64,000 nucleotides of DNA, taken from positions 1 to 64,000 of the forward strand of contig JACDOG010000010.1 in NCBI GenBank assembly GCA_017656305.1. Reading direction: 5' to 3'. The notes beneath the pieces were generated by a model. That model ran no database searches, was not told the origin of the DNA, and saw only the letters and a program-made list of their open reading frames with translations. A program made the translations under genes and the position numbers. Positions within the stretch are counted from its first letter, which is position 1. Each line of letters opens with the position of its first letter. Of this stretch, positions 34,034-43,819 are shown piece by piece. The stretch is from Thermoanaerobacteraceae bacterium. GTDB lineage: Bacteria; Bacillota; JADQBR01.

Positions 34034-35725
34034 TTAATGGCTGGCAGCCTGCCCAACACCTTTCGGTATGCGGATGTCTTCGACCAGCTGCTGGATTTCT
34101 TCAGGCGGTGCTTCCGTAGCCCGGGAGACCACGTAAGAAACTATGAAGTTGAGGATAGCGCCGACTACACCGATACCCTGGGCGTTAATACCCAGGAAGC
34201 TGTCGATAACGGGTTTTGCGGTACCGAAAATCTGGGGCGAACGCATGAGCAGAATCATCACAAAGGTGAATATCAGCCCGGTAAGGATACCCCAGATTGC
34301 TCCCTGGCGGTTCATGCGCTGGTCAAAAATGCCCAGGAGGATAGCCGGGAAGAGACTGGCTGCAGCCAAGCCGAAGGCGAAAGCTACCACCTCGCCCACG
34401 AAGCCCGGCGGGTGGACGCCGAACCAGCCGGCGATTAACACGGCCAGGAATATCATGATACGCGCCGCCTTTAATCGCTGCTGTTCATTTGCTTCGGGCT
34501 TCAAGATGCGGTAATATATATCATGTGATACGGCGCTGGACATGGCCAGGAGTAGTCCTGCCGCCGTGGACAGGGCCGCTGCCAGACCACCGGCCGCCAC
34601 CAGGGCAACGACAAATGGTGACAGTTTAGCCACTTCGGGGGTGGAAAGCACGATAATGTCCCGGTCTATGGTCACCTCGTTGGTATCCTTGTCGGAGGTG
34701 AACTGCAGCTTTCCGTCCCCGTTTTTGTCTTCCAGTTTCAGCAGTCCGGTTTGTGTCCATTTGGATACCCAATCAACTTGCATCACTTCTTCAACAGGCT
34801 TGTTGTTGAGGCTTTGGATCAGATTATACTTGGCAAAGACACCCAGTGCGGGGGCGGTGGTGTAAAGCAGGGCAATGAATACCAGAGCCCATGCTCCGGA
34901 CCAGCGGGCAGCTCGAACGGTTTTTACTGTGTAAAAGCGGATGATTACGTGAGGTAGCCCGGCGGTGCCGAGCATCAGTGCCAGTGTTACGGCAAACACG
35001 TTAATAGCAGATAGATTTTGGAATGGTGCCAGGTATTCCTTTAATCCTAGCTCCACCTGGAGATTGCTCAGGCGTTGTGCAATGTCCGTAAAAGTCAGGG
35101 CGACTTGTGGTATGGGAATCCCCGTCAGCATAAAGGAAATGGCAATGGCTGTTATCAGGTATGCTACAATCAAGACTGTGTACTGTACCACCTGGGTCCA
35201 GGTAATTCCCTTCATACCGCCCAGGATGGCGAAAAAGGCCACGATGCCCATACCGATGAGCACCCCTACAACAATGTCCACCTGCAGGTACCGGCTGAAA
35301 ACAATGCCCACGCCGCGCATCTGCCCGGCAACGTAAGTCAGGGAAATAAATACGGTTGCTATTGCGGCGACGGCGCGAGCCCCGTTGGAGTAGTACCGGT
35401 CACCGATGAAATCGGGTACGGTGTACTTGCCGTACTTACGCAGGTACGGTGCCAGAAGCAGTGTTAGCAGCACATACCCTCCGGTCCAACCCATCAGGTA
35501 GATTGTACCGTCATACCCCAGAAAGGATATCAGCCCTGCCATGGAAATAAAGGAGGCGCCGGACATCCAGTCGGCTGCAATGGCCGCACCGTTGGCCACA
35601 GCGGGGATTTCGTTACCGGCCACGTAAAAGCTCTTGGTATCCTTAACCTTGGCCCACCAGCCGATGTAGATGTAGATGGCAAAGGTAATGAGGATTATTA
35701 CTAACGTTAGCGCCTCTAGACTCAT
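34034..35725 (-). CDS. Sodium:solute symporter large subunit (SSS family, acetate-type)
   Basis: A 563-residue transporter with about 13 helices. SSS signature regions near the N-terminus (FYVAGNEIPAVANGAAIAAD, GYDGTIYLMGW) and LGTAGLPHVIIRFYTVK. An extracytoplasmic insertion around residue 330 contains DKNGDGKL, an EF-hand-like calcium loop. With the DUF4212 partner this is the two-component symporter type (VC_2705-like). Acetate or another small carboxylate is likely given acsA nearby. Overlaps the small subunit gene by four bases. Confidence 0.9.
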   Translation of the reverse strand: MSLEALTLVIILITFAIYIYIGWWAKVKDTKSFYVAGNEIPAVANGAAIAADWMSGASFISMAGLISFLGYDGTIYLMGWTGGYVLLTLLLAPYLRKYGKYTVPDFIGDRYYSNGARAVAAIATVFISLTYVAGQMRGVGIVFSRYLQVDIVVGVLIGMGIVAFFAILGGMKGITWTQVVQYTVLIVAYLITAIAISFMLTGIPIPQVALTFTDIAQRLSNLQVELGLKEYLAPFQNLSAINVFAVTLALMLGTAGLPHVIIRFYTVKTVRAARWSGAWALVFIALLYTTAPALGVFAKYNLIQSLNNKPVEEVMQVDWVSKWTQTGLLKLEDKNGDGKLQFTSDKDTNEVTIDRDIIVLSTPEVAKLSPFVVALVAAGGLAAALSTAAGLLLAMSSAVSHDIYYRILKPEANEQQRLKAARIMIFLAVLIAGWFGVHPPGFVGEVVAFAFGLAAASLFPAILLGIFDQRMNRQGAIWGILTGLIFTFVMILLMRSPQIFGTAKPVIDSFLGINAQGIGVVGAILNFIVSYVVSRATEAPPEEIQQLVEDIRIPKGVGQAASH

Positions 35726-36033
35726 GTGGATACCCCCTTATTCCTGTCTTTCAGCCTTACTTCCTGAAAGTCGTATTTCTCGTCCAGTGTATCCATGCGC
35801 ACGGCGTAGATGAAGATGAGACAGATAAATACTAAGATGGAACCCTGTTGGGCAAACCAGAATGACAGCGGCAGCCCAAAGAACTGGACGGTGCTGAGCG
35901 GTTTGGCCAAAATAATTGCAGCCACATATGATACTAGTGCCCAGACGATTAGCAGGTTTCGGATTAAACCTATATTTTTCCGCCAGTAGGCTTTTTGCCT
36001 TTCGCTGAGTTGACTATGGCTATCGCCAGTCAT
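35722..36033 (-). CDS. DUF4212 symporter small subunit
   Basis: A 103-residue protein with two membrane helices (about residues 28-48 and 62-84), the conserved WRKNIGLIRNLLIVWALVSY stretch and FFGLPLSFWFAQQGSI. Always found beside this symporter type and probably part of the transporter. ATG 36033 follows GGAGGTG. Preceded by a 14-codon frame with its own ribosome site. Confidence 0.9.
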   Translation of the reverse strand: MTGDSHSQLSERQKAYWRKNIGLIRNLLIVWALVSYVAAIILAKPLSTVQFFGLPLSFWFAQQGSILVFICLIFIYAVRMDTLDEKYDFQEVRLKDRNKGVST

Positions 36034-36088
36034 GGTAACACCTCCGTAAATTAAATTTCTTAAACATTTGACGGTAATCTTCTTCCTA

Positions 36089-36133
36089 CTACCTGACTGC
36101 CATCTCAGGCGGGGGACGAATATCTTTTTTCAC
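36089..36133 (-). CDS. 14-residue leader peptide with Pro-Pro-Pro
   Basis: GTG 36133 follows a near-ideal GGAGGTG at five bases and reads KKDIRPPPEMAVR, then TAG. It sits between the exonuclease gene and the DUF4212 gene. Three consecutive prolines stall ribosomes unless EF-P acts, so this could be a regulatory leader for the symporter genes; that function is inference. It could also be a small protein in its own right. Confidence 0.5.
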   Translation of the reverse strand: MKKDIRPPPEMAVR

Positions 36134-36156
36134 GGCTTCACCTCCCTGTGATTGAT

Positions 36157-36891
36157 TTAACCACCGCTTGGGGTAGAAGAATGCTTCAGCAGACGGCGGT
36201 AACGAATAAAATTGTCCAGGTCGTCAAGTGTGCGGACTCCAAGTGAGGAAAGTCTTTGGATAAATGTTTCTAACAGTCGGGCGGCGGTAATGGCATCGCC
36301 CAGTGCATGGTGCCGCTGTTCGCACGGGATATCTAAATATGAGCAGAGTTCTTCAAGAGAAAAATTGGATAGATTGGGGAAGAGATAGCTTGCAAGATTT
36401 TTGGTATCAAGTGATTTATGACGCAGTTTCTTACCAAAGGTTCTCAGAAGGTGGTTATTAATAAAAGCAAAGTCGAAGTGTACCGCGTGTCCTACCAAAA
36501 TGCTGCTGCCGGCCCAGACCAGAAACCGTGCCAGCACATCGGTCAGAGGAGGTTTATCCTGCAGCATTTGGTCTGTTATACTGGTCAGTTTGGTGATTGT
36601 GTCCGGTACGTGGCGCCCGGGGTTGACCAGTTGGTAAAAAGTATCTTCTTCCTTAATAGAGCCATTCTCCAGGACTACGGCACCGAGGGAGATAATCTTA
36701 TCGCCCTTTTGCGGTTTCAGACCGGTGGTTTCGGTATCCAGTACCACAAAACGCAAAGTGGTAAGCGGTAGGTGACAATCGATTTCTGGTGGGTACCGCA
36801 GCAGTTCTTTCAGCAGTTCTTCTTCCGACGTCAGATTCTGGCTGCTCGCCAGTATACCGATAGTTTGCAGGAATATACTTAAAGTGCTCAT
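36157..36891 (-). CDS. DnaQ-family 3'-5' exonuclease
   Basis: A 244-residue protein with the DEDD exonuclease fold: FVVLDTETTGLKPQKGD (first Asp-Glu pair), GHAVHFDFAFINNHL and HHALGDAITAARLL. No polymerase domain, so a stand-alone proofreading-type nuclease of the PolC/DnaQ class. ATG 36891 follows GGCAGGTG. Same strand and probably same operon as the symporter and DUF294 genes; this association is seen in many bacteria but unexplained. Confidence 0.88.
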   Translation of the reverse strand: MSTLSIFLQTIGILASSQNLTSEEELLKELLRYPPEIDCHLPLTTLRFVVLDTETTGLKPQKGDKIISLGAVVLENGSIKEEDTFYQLVNPGRHVPDTITKLTSITDQMLQDKPPLTDVLARFLVWAGSSILVGHAVHFDFAFINNHLLRTFGKKLRHKSLDTKNLASYLFPNLSNFSLEELCSYLDIPCEQRHHALGDAITAARLLETFIQRLSSLGVRTLDDLDNFIRYRRLLKHSSTPSGG

Positions 36892-37312
36892 ACACCTGCC
36901 CCCTTTTGTTGGTGGCAAAAGGCAATTTTGCGGGGCGTAACATGTTTATTCATCACGGTTAGTCCATTATGTGTCAGAAGATTAAGAAAATTATTAATAA
37001 TAGTAGGCCGGTCGCTTACATGTTAGCTGTTTTTGTTTTGCCCCTGTTTTGCTATTATTATAAAACCGCTGACATAATGTTGAAAGAAAAATTCCGCCAG
37101 CAGTAAAAAAGTGAAACTTAAGTGACGAATTTGCGGCTTGAGTTGATAGAAAATTCAGAAAATATTTTCACCCTCTCACTGATCGGCAAAAGCCGGGTGC
37201 AATGCGGGTCAGTTGTGTTATACTGCCGCTTAGGTGTAAAATATTATCGAACGATTATGTTATTATAACTATTAAAGCGGGAACTATCCTATATTTTAAT
37301 TGGAGTGATTTT
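36892..37312. other. Divergent intergenic region
   Basis: AT-rich region between the exonuclease (minus) and acpS (plus) operons. No hairpin, promoter of high quality or coding frame could be supported. Confidence 0.4.
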
Positions 37313-37681
37313 ATGGCAGGTATTGGGGTGGACATTATTGAAATAAACCGCATAGAGAGGTTGTTGAGCAAGTGGCGGGGTAAGTTTACGGGACGTGTCT
37401 TTAGTGATCGAGAGCTGGAGTACTGCATGAAAAAAAAGCGACCTGCCCCGTCGCTGGCTGCCCGGTTTGCGGCCAAGGAGGCAGCCTTAAAAGCAATGGG
37501 TCGGGGTTTGGGCGCCTGCCCGTTAAAGGAGATTGAAGTGATAAACCAACCGGGCGGTAAACCCAAATTGGTTTTGACCGGAAAGGCTCGTGAACTGGCG
37601 GAGGATTTAGGAATTTCCTGCTGGCAGGTATCCTTATCCCATTCTAAAAGCCATGCCGTGGCTGTGGTCATGGCGGAGTAA
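37313..37681 (+). CDS. acpS: Holo-[acyl-carrier-protein] synthase AcpS
   Basis: A 122-residue phosphopantetheinyl transferase: GIGVDIIEINRIERLL with the metal Asp, FSDRELEYC, and AARFAAKEAALKAMG with the catalytic Glu-Lys. Activates acyl carrier protein with the phosphopantetheine of CoA. ATG 37313 follows GGAGTG. First gene of acpS-nnr-alr-mazEF, an order also known from Bacillus. Confidence 0.94.
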   Translation: MAGIGVDIIEINRIERLLSKWRGKFTGRVFSDRELEYCMKKKRPAPSLAARFAAKEAALKAMGRGLGACPLKEIEVINQPGGKPKLVLTGKARELAEDLGISCWQVSLSHSKSHAVAVVMAE

Positions 37682-37695
37682 CCGGAGGTGTCTTT

Positions 37696-39243
37696 ATGAA
37701 AGTAGTAACTGGAGCGCAAATGAGGGAGTTGGACAGGACAGCCATAGAGGATATGGGGATTCCCGGGATCGTGCTGATGGAAAATGCCGGTTTGCGCGTA
37801 GTGGAGGTAATCGAAAAATATTTTGACTACCAGGTTGCCGGGAAGCGAATTGCCGTTTTTGTCGGCAAAGGCAACAACGGTGGTGATGGCCTGGTTATTG
37901 CGCGGCATCTTGTTAACAAAAAGGCACGGGTTAAGGTATACCTCTTGGCGGACCCCGAGGCGTTTACGGGGGATGCCGCGACCAACATGGCAATTATCAG
38001 CAAGATGAATGTTCCGATTTACCGGCTGCAAGAGGAAAGCAGTCTTACCCGCATGCAGATTTCCCTGAAGTGTGCCGATATGGTGGTGGATGCCATATTC
38101 GGCACCGGTTTTCGCGGGTCCCCCAGGGGAATTGCCGGGCAGGTAATCAAGGAGATAAATGCTGCAGGTGTTCCGGTACTGTCTGTTGATATTCCGTCCG
38201 GTTTGGAGGCGGACACTGGGAAAGTCAAGGGCGAGTGTATCAAGGCGGACATCACTGTTACCTTTGGCCTGCCTAAACTGGGTTTGTTGGTGGAGCCGGG
38301 TGCCAGTGTAACCGGTAAGCTGGTAGTGGGGGACATTTCTATCCCGGAGAGTGTTATTGATAGAGCCGGTCTCAACATGGAAATGCTCACCTGCGACTGG
38401 TGCCGGAAGCAGCTGCCCAAACGCCAGGTCACCGGGCATAAAGGTACATACGGACACGTGCTGGTTATCGGCGGTAGTAACGGCATGACCGGGGCGCCGG
38501 TACTGGCCGCTCAGGCGGCTCTTAAAAGCGGTGCGGGCCTGGTAACTGTTGCTGTTCCCAGGTCATTGCAGCACCTGGTGGCTGCCCAGGTGCCCGAGGC
38601 TCTCACCAAAGGACTGCCGGAGACGGAGAACGAGGTATTTTCGCAAGAAGCCCTGGATGATTTGTTATCTTTGATATCCAAAGCTACGGCAGTGGTCATC
38701 GGGCCGGGTATTTCCAGGGAGGAGACGGTGAAATCCCTGTTGGCGGCCATGCTGCCTAAGGTTTACAAACCTGCCGTCATTGATGCTGATGCTCTGACGC
38801 TGATAGCTGAATTAAATGATGTGACGTTGCCCCGAAACGTAGTGCTGACGCCTCATCCCGGGGAAATGGCCCGGCTGCTGCACTGCAGCACTGGTCAGGT
38901 ACAGGGAGACCGACTGGCAGCTGTGCGGCAGGCGGCTGAGAAGTACCGGGCCACCACCGTTTTGAAAGGTGCCCGGTCGTTGATTGCGACTCCCGAGGGG
39001 GACCTTTACATCAATACCACCGGCAACCCGGGTATGGCCACGGGGGGTAGCGGTGATGTGCTGGCGGGGATGGTTGGTGCTCTGTTGGCTCAGGGTTTGA
39101 CACTGGGCAAAGCCAGTGCTGCAGCCGCTTTTATTCACGGCTGGGCTGGTGACGAGGCAGTTAAGGAAACCGGTGAAATGGGTCTTGTTGCCGGTGATTT
39201 GGTAAGATACATTCCAAAAGTGTTGCATACATTGGGTAGATAA
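37696..39243 (+). CDS. nnr: Bifunctional NAD(P)HX epimerase / ADP- or ATP-dependent dehydratase
   Basis: A 515-residue fusion: N-terminal YjeF_N epimerase (residues 1-215, [14 protein letters not shown]) and C-terminal carbohydrate kinase-type dehydratase (about 230-510, [27 protein letters not shown]). Repairs hydrated NADH and NADPH. RBS GGAGGTG. The stop overlaps an ATG, but alr more likely starts at 39267. Confidence 0.94.
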   Translation: MKVVTGAQMRELDRTAIEDMGIPGIVLMENAGLRVVEVIEKYFDYQVAGKRIAVFVGKGNNGGDGLVIARHLVNKKARVKVYLLADPEAFTGDAATNMAIISKMNVPIYRLQEESSLTRMQISLKCADMVVDAIFGTGFRGSPRGIAGQVIKEINAAGVPVLSVDIPSGLEADTGKVKGECIKADITVTFGLPKLGLLVEPGASVTGKLVVGDISIPESVIDRAGLNMEMLTCDWCRKQLPKRQVTGHKGTYGHVLVIGGSNGMTGAPVLAAQAALKSGAGLVTVAVPRSLQHLVAAQVPEALTKGLPETENEVFSQEALDDLLSLISKATAVVIGPGISREETVKSLLAAMLPKVYKPAVIDADALTLIAELNDVTLPRNVVLTPHPGEMARLLHCSTGQVQGDRLAAVRQAAEKYRATTVLKGARSLIATPEGDLYINTTGNPGMATGGSGDVLAGMVGALLAQGLTLGKASAAAAFIHGWAGDEAVKETGEMGLVAGDLVRYIPKVLHTLGR

Positions 39244-39266
39244 TGAAAGTAGTCAGAGGTGATATC

Positions 39267-40406
39267 ATGCTGCGTCCTGTGTGGGCGGAAATCGACTTAT
39301 CGGCTATTGCCAATAACATCTGCGAAATTCGCCGCATTACCAGTCCTTCTGCCAAACTGATGGCTGTGGTCAAGGCCAATGCCTACGGTCATGGTGCCGA
39401 GGAAGTCAGCAAGGTGGCCCTGGCTCACGGGGCTGACTGGCTGGCGGTTGCCCTGCTGCAGGAGGCGCTGCAGCTTCGTAATGCCGGGTTTTCTGTGCCT
39501 ATTTTGATTCTGGGTTATACACCCGTGGACCAAATGGATTTGGTAGTGGCCAATGATTTAAGACAGACTATCTATACTTGGGAACAGGCTGAAGCTCTTT
39601 CGGCGGCAGCGGCCAGGGCGAAAAGAAAGGCCAGAGTACACGTGAAAATTGACACGGGTATGGGGCGCATCGGTATGCTGCCCGGGGCAGATACTATCGG
39701 GCAAGTCTTGAGGATTGCCCGTTTGCCACATTTGGAGGTTGAAGGAATCTATACTCATTTTGCAGCTGCGGATGCTACGGACAAGACATACACCAGGCAG
39801 CAACTGGAGCGTTTCCACTGGGTACTGGAGGGATTGGAAAAAGAAGGTTTGCAGATACCCGTTCGCCATGCCGCCAACAGTGCCGCTGTGATAGACCTGC
39901 CGGAAGCGCATTTGGACATGGTAAGGCCGGGCTTGATTATTTACGGTATGTACCCGTCGGAAGAGGTGCAAAGGGAGAGGTTAAAGTTGCGGCAGGCCAT
40001 GTCCTTGAAGGCGGAAATATCTTACGTAAAAAAGGTGCCTCCGGGTACAGCAATCAGTTATGGCTGTACGTATGTAACCGAGAAGGAAGCGGTGATAGCG
40101 TCCCTGCCGCTGGGATATGCCGATGGTTATACCCGGCTGCTGTCCAATAAGGGGCAGGTGCTGGTTAACGGGCAGCGGGCACCCGTAGTGGGCAGGGTGT
40201 GCATGGACCAGTGCATGATAGATGTCACCAATGTAGAGGGAGAAGTAAGCATGGGTGACCACGTGGTGTTAATGGGAAGACAGCAGCAAGAATGCATTCC
40301 GGTAGAGGAAATTGCCTCCAGGATTGGGACCATCAACTATGAAGTCGTTTGCATGGTGAGCTACCGTGTGCCGCGGGTATATAAATATACTGGAAGTAAT
40401 TGTTAA
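39267..40406 (+). CDS. alr: Alanine racemase
   Basis: A 379-residue PLP enzyme making D-alanine for peptidoglycan. PLP lysine in VKANAYGHG, and the second catalytic Tyr region AISYGCTYV are present. ATG 39267 is chosen over ATG 39243 because AGAGGTGA lies six bases before it. Upstream of mazEF as in Bacillus. Confidence 0.94.
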   Translation: MLRPVWAEIDLSAIANNICEIRRITSPSAKLMAVVKANAYGHGAEEVSKVALAHGADWLAVALLQEALQLRNAGFSVPILILGYTPVDQMDLVVANDLRQTIYTWEQAEALSAAAARAKRKARVHVKIDTGMGRIGMLPGADTIGQVLRIARLPHLEVEGIYTHFAAADATDKTYTRQQLERFHWVLEGLEKEGLQIPVRHAANSAAVIDLPEAHLDMVRPGLIIYGMYPSEEVQRERLKLRQAMSLKAEISYVKKVPPGTAISYGCTYVTEKEAVIASLPLGYADGYTRLLSNKGQVLVNGQRAPVVGRVCMDQCMIDVTNVEGEVSMGDHVVLMGRQQQECIPVEEIASRIGTINYEVVCMVSYRVPRVYKYTGSNC

Positions 40407-40522
40407 CATTATGTGATGAATTTATCATGAGATTTGTTTGCATTCGGATTTACTAATCGATATAATATAGTATAGATTCTTGCGTCGACTTTATTAATAT
40501 TGTGGTTACTGGAGGTGCCGTT

Positions 40523-40798
40523 GTGCCAAGCGTAAAGCGGATCATGATTAGTCTCCCGGAAAAGTTGCTGGAGGAAGTCGATGATTTAGCATCCATGGAA
40601 AAACGCAATAGAAGCGAATTTATTCGTGAAGCTATGAAATTATATATATCAGAAAGAAAGAAAAAGACCTTAAGGGAGCAGATGAAAAAGGGCTACCAGG
40701 AAATGGCGGACATTAATCTCGCGCTGGCCATGGAAAACTATGAAGTGGAACGTGAAGTACAGGATTATTATGAAAACAAATTGGCGGAGTGTAAGTAA
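40523..40798 (+). CDS. Ribbon-helix-helix antitoxin (EndoAI/MazE type)
   Basis: A 91-residue protein: N-terminal CopG/RHH strand and helices ([32 protein letters not shown]) and a C-terminal toxin-binding tail. Represses its operon and neutralises the MazF-type toxin encoded two bases downstream. GTG 40523 has GGAGGTG at good distance, better than the upstream in-frame GTG. Confidence 0.9.
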   Translation: MPSVKRIMISLPEKLLEEVDDLASMEKRNRSEFIREAMKLYISERKKKTLREQMKKGYQEMADINLALAMENYEVEREVQDYYENKLAECK

Positions 40799-40800
40799 GC

Positions 40801-41151
40801 ATGCAGGTAAAACGTGGGGACATTTTTTATGCTGAATTGAATCCGGTCGTAGGTTCGGAACAAGGGGGGACGCGTCCTGTTCTGGTGATTCAAAACGATA
40901 TTGGCAACCAGTATAGCCCCACAACTATTGTAGCTGCTATCACGTCACAGATTTCTAAGGCTAAGTTGCCCACCCATGTGGAAATGCCTGCACAGAAAAG
41001 CGGTTTGGAAAGAGATTCGGTGATTCTGACGGAACAGATCAGAACCATTGATAAAAGCCGTCTCCGGAAAAAAATTGCCGTGCTGGATGAAGAATATATG
41101 GAGAAAGTAAGTAGTGCCTTGGAAATCAGCCTGGGCCTGGTGAAAATTTAA
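40801..41151 (+). CDS. ndoA: MazF-type mRNA interferase (EndoA/NdoA)
   Basis: A 116-residue toxin with the PemK/MazF signature ([42 protein letters not shown]). Closely resembles Bacillus EndoA, which cuts mRNA at UACAU; cleavage site here is inferred. Preceded by its antitoxin with two bases between stop and start; terminator follows. Confidence 0.93.
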   Translation: MQVKRGDIFYAELNPVVGSEQGGTRPVLVIQNDIGNQYSPTTIVAAITSQISKAKLPTHVEMPAQKSGLERDSVILTEQIRTIDKSRLRKKIAVLDEEYMEKVSSALEISLGLVKI

Positions 41152-41161
41152 GATGCAAGAA

Positions 41162-41198
41162 AGTACCTGTTAGTTATCAGGTGCTTTTTTTTTTTTTT
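41162..41198 (+). terminator. Terminator of the acpS-nnr-alr-mazEF operon
   Basis: AGTACCTG (41162-41169) pairs with CAGGTGCT (41178-41185), followed by 14 T. Confidence 0.9.
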
Positions 41199-41317
41199 AA
41201 TGTCTTTTTGCAGAGATGAAACCTGAACTTAATTTGCTGACAGGTGAATATAGTTATTAATGTACAGTATTAATGGCCTTGTTGCCGGTGGTGACCGGGC
41301 AGAAAGGGGGAATGCCG

Positions 41318-42013
41318 GTGAAACCGGTGATTGGTATTACCTGCAGTGAGGATTATCACTCGGGCTGCTATTATCTGAGTAAGTATTATACCGGAGCGGT
41401 TGCCGCCTGCAATGGCGTACCGCTGTTGCTTCCTGCTGTAAAAGAGGCGGTGGCAGAGTACGTGCAGGCGATAGACGGGTTAATACTTTCCGGTGGGGTG
41501 GATGTGGACCCCGTGTATTTCAATGAGGAGCCTCACCCAAATATGGGGGAAATGACACCCGGGAGGGATGAATTTGAAATATTGCTGGTCAAAGAGTTGC
41601 TGCAAGCAGATAAACCGGTATTTGCCATCTGCAGGGGAGTGCAAGTGTTAAATATTGCCGCCGGTGGGAACATTTATCAGGATATCTACAGTCAATATAA
41701 CGGGGCCCTAAAACACCAGCAGCAGGCGGCAAGAGATTACGTCAGCCATTACGTCAGTGTCGGCATGGCAACTAAACTGCACGGGATATTGAAAGTAGAG
41801 CGGCTTCGCGTCAACAGCTTTCACCACCAGGCGGTAAGAGACGTTGCGCCGGGTTTTGTGGCCAACGCGCGGTCCGCTGATGGGCTTGTGGAAGGGATAG
41901 AATCCACGCGGCACCGGTTCGTCATAGGTGTGCAGTGGCATCCCGAGTGTACCCGGGCAAATGATGTTTACTCTCAAAGACTGTTTTCTGCTTTTGTGGC
42001 AGCTTGTCGGTAA
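41318..42013 (+). CDS. Class I glutamine amidotransferase (peptidase C26 family)
   Basis: A 231-residue enzyme of the gamma-glutamyl-GABA hydrolase/PuuD type: LSGGVDVDPVYF, nucleophile in FAICRGVQVLN, and QWHPE with catalytic His and Glu. Hydrolyses gamma-glutamyl amides; the real substrate is unknown. GTG 41318 is favoured since AAAGGGGG is seven bases upstream; ATG 41312 lies one base after it. Single gene. Confidence 0.87.
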   Translation: MKPVIGITCSEDYHSGCYYLSKYYTGAVAACNGVPLLLPAVKEAVAEYVQAIDGLILSGGVDVDPVYFNEEPHPNMGEMTPGRDEFEILLVKELLQADKPVFAICRGVQVLNIAAGGNIYQDIYSQYNGALKHQQQAARDYVSHYVSVGMATKLHGILKVERLRVNSFHHQAVRDVAPGFVANARSADGLVEGIESTRHRFVIGVQWHPECTRANDVYSQRLFSAFVAACR

Positions 42014-42080
42014 ATGTGCAGGATTTTTTTCAGTGGCAGGAAATAATATTAACAGCAAGCTGGCTTAGGGGGGGCTTTTC

Positions 42081-43265
42081 ATGTCGGGAGAAAATCAGGT
42101 GCGGGTGGCTGTGGTAAAGTGCCGCAACTACGAGCAGGATTTGGTGGACAGACAGGTAGACAGGTGTTTGCAGCTTATGGGAGGGCTGTCCAGGTATGTC
42201 AAAAAGGGTGACAGGGTGCTGCTGAAAGTCAACCTGTTGAGCCCGGAACCGCCGGAAAAGGCTATCACCACCCACCCTGCGGTGGTGGCGGCTTTGATCA
42301 AGCGGGTGCAGGCGCTTGGTGCTCATCCCGTGGTAGGAGACAGTTCCGGGGGGTTGATTGTGGGACGTTCGCGCACCCACCGGAGTTTTATTAAATCGGG
42401 AATTAAGGAAGTTGCGGATAGGCTGGGCGCGGAAACGGTAAACTTTGACACGGCAGGAGTTGTAGCCGTGGATAATCCCAGGGGTGTTAAACCCCGGCAG
42501 CTGCATATTGCCAAACCCGTGCTTGATGCTGATGTGGTCATAACGGTTCCCAAGCTGAAAACCCACAGTGCTGCGCTGTTTACCGGTGCTGTTAAGAACA
42601 TGTACGGCACGGTACCCGGGGCCTTAAAAATGGAATATCACCGGCTGGCGCCGCGTCCTGCTGACTTCACGCGGATATTGCTGGATATTTTTCAGGTTAC
42701 CAAGCCGCACCTGGCGGTTATGGACGGAATAATGACCATGGAAGGAAACGGCCCCGCTGCGGGCAGTCCGAAACACCTGGGACTGATACTGGCAAGCAGT
42801 GACAGTGTTGCCCTGGATGCTGTTGCCTGTCACATTATCGGCCTTAATCCGGAGCGCGTCTCTACCCTGCAGCAGGCAGCGGAGAGAAATCTTGGGCAGG
42901 CATGCTTGGCGAAAATTCAAGTGGTGGGGACGGATATTGCTGAGTTACCGGTAGGGGATTTTAAACTTCCTTCCAATGCCTTGCTGGAACGTGTTCCTTC
43001 CTTTATAGGCAGCTATTTACTGGGTATGCTCCGGGCCCGGCCGGTGATTCAAAAAGATAAATGCACCGGCTGTCGTATCTGTGTGGACAACTGCCCGGCC
43101 GGGGCAATCAGGTTTGCTGACCGCCCGCTGGTGGATTACCGGACGTGCATTGACTGCCTGTGCTGTCATGAGCTGTGTCCGCAGCGTGCTTTTATTTTGA
43201 CCCCAAGGAGTGCCGCAGCTCGCCGGCTGGTGAAACTGCTTGAGAAAAGAAAAAGGCACAGTTAG
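42081..43265 (+). CDS. DUF362 domain protein with two [4Fe-4S] ferredoxin motifs
   Basis: A 394-residue protein. Residues about 30-300 form a DUF362 domain (KKGDRVLLKVNLLSPEPPEK, GDSSGG, VPKLKTH), and the C-terminus holds two 4Fe-4S motifs: CTGCRICVDNCP and CIDCLCCHELCP. DUF362 proteins are widespread in anaerobes with unknown reactions, presumably cytoplasmic redox enzymes. RBS GGGGGGG before ATG 42081. Confidence 0.87.
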   Translation: MSGENQVRVAVVKCRNYEQDLVDRQVDRCLQLMGGLSRYVKKGDRVLLKVNLLSPEPPEKAITTHPAVVAALIKRVQALGAHPVVGDSSGGLIVGRSRTHRSFIKSGIKEVADRLGAETVNFDTAGVVAVDNPRGVKPRQLHIAKPVLDADVVITVPKLKTHSAALFTGAVKNMYGTVPGALKMEYHRLAPRPADFTRILLDIFQVTKPHLAVMDGIMTMEGNGPAAGSPKHLGLILASSDSVALDAVACHIIGLNPERVSTLQQAAERNLGQACLAKIQVVGTDIAELPVGDFKLPSNALLERVPSFIGSYLLGMLRARPVIQKDKCTGCRICVDNCPAGAIRFADRPLVDYRTCIDCLCCHELCPQRAFILTPRSAAARRLVKLLEKRKRHS

Positions 43266-43382
43266 CTTGTAGGTGGCAACAAATTTTTAGATAAATTAGC
43301 AGAAAAAGGGATACAAATTCCCCAATTAATGGTATTATTAATATAGCAATTATGAAAAAAGGGAAAAAGTAAAAAAACTGGC

Positions 43383-43407
43383 AGGAATTTGAAAAATGTT
43401 GTAGAAT
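43383..43407 (+). promoter_or_regulatory. Sigma-H-type promoter of spo0F
   Basis: AGGAATT (43383-43389), 11 bases, then GTAGAAT (43401-43407), an exact match to RnAGGAwWW-N11-RnnGAAT. In Bacillus spo0F is transcribed by sigma-H, so this agrees with the gene identity. Confidence 0.7.
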
Positions 43408-43437
43408 TGTTCTATCCCGGGAATGGAGGAAATTTAC

Positions 43438-43812
43438 ATGGCTAAAGAAACTATTCTGGTTGTTGATGACCAGGCGGGAGTCCGGACGCTGCTTAGCTTG
43501 CTTTGTCAGGAAGAAGGTTTAGCGGTGGAGGTGGCTAAACACGGTTTGGACGCCATAAATAAAATAAAAGAAAACTGCCCGGCAATGGTTTTGATGGATG
43601 TGCGCATGCCCGTTATGGATGGTGTTACGGCGCTGGGGTGGATAAAGGAGCATTACCCTGACTTGCCCGTAGTTATGATGACCGCTTATGCTGAAGAGGA
43701 AAGACTGGAAGAAGCGGAAAAAATAGGTGTGGTGGATGTGTGGTACAAGCCGTTTGATATTGATGAAGTGAGGGTAAAGGTGAAGGAACTCAGTCGTGTA
43801 TCTAATAGTTGA
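43438..43812 (+). CDS. spo0F: Spo0F-like single-domain response regulator
   Basis: A 124-residue receiver domain with no output domain. ILVVDDQAGVRTL (acidic pocket), Asp in LMDVRMPVMDG, Thr in MMTAYAE and Lys in KPFDIDEVR, closely resembling Spo0F of the sporulation phosphorelay. ATG 43438 follows GGAGG; an earlier in-frame ATG overlaps that site. A matching sigma-H promoter and a terminator bracket it. CheY-type function is the alternative. Confidence 0.85.
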   Translation: MAKETILVVDDQAGVRTLLSLLCQEEGLAVEVAKHGLDAINKIKENCPAMVLMDVRMPVMDGVTALGWIKEHYPDLPVVMMTAYAEEERLEEAEKIGVVDVWYKPFDIDEVRVKVKELSRVSNS

Positions 43813-43819
43813 AATGAAT

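Noticed and set aside
37255-38457. 400-codon open frame on the minus strand over acpS and nnr
   Set aside because: It lies opposite two clear genes, has no ribosome site or domain, and its His/Gln/Asn-rich text is typical of an antisense shadow.
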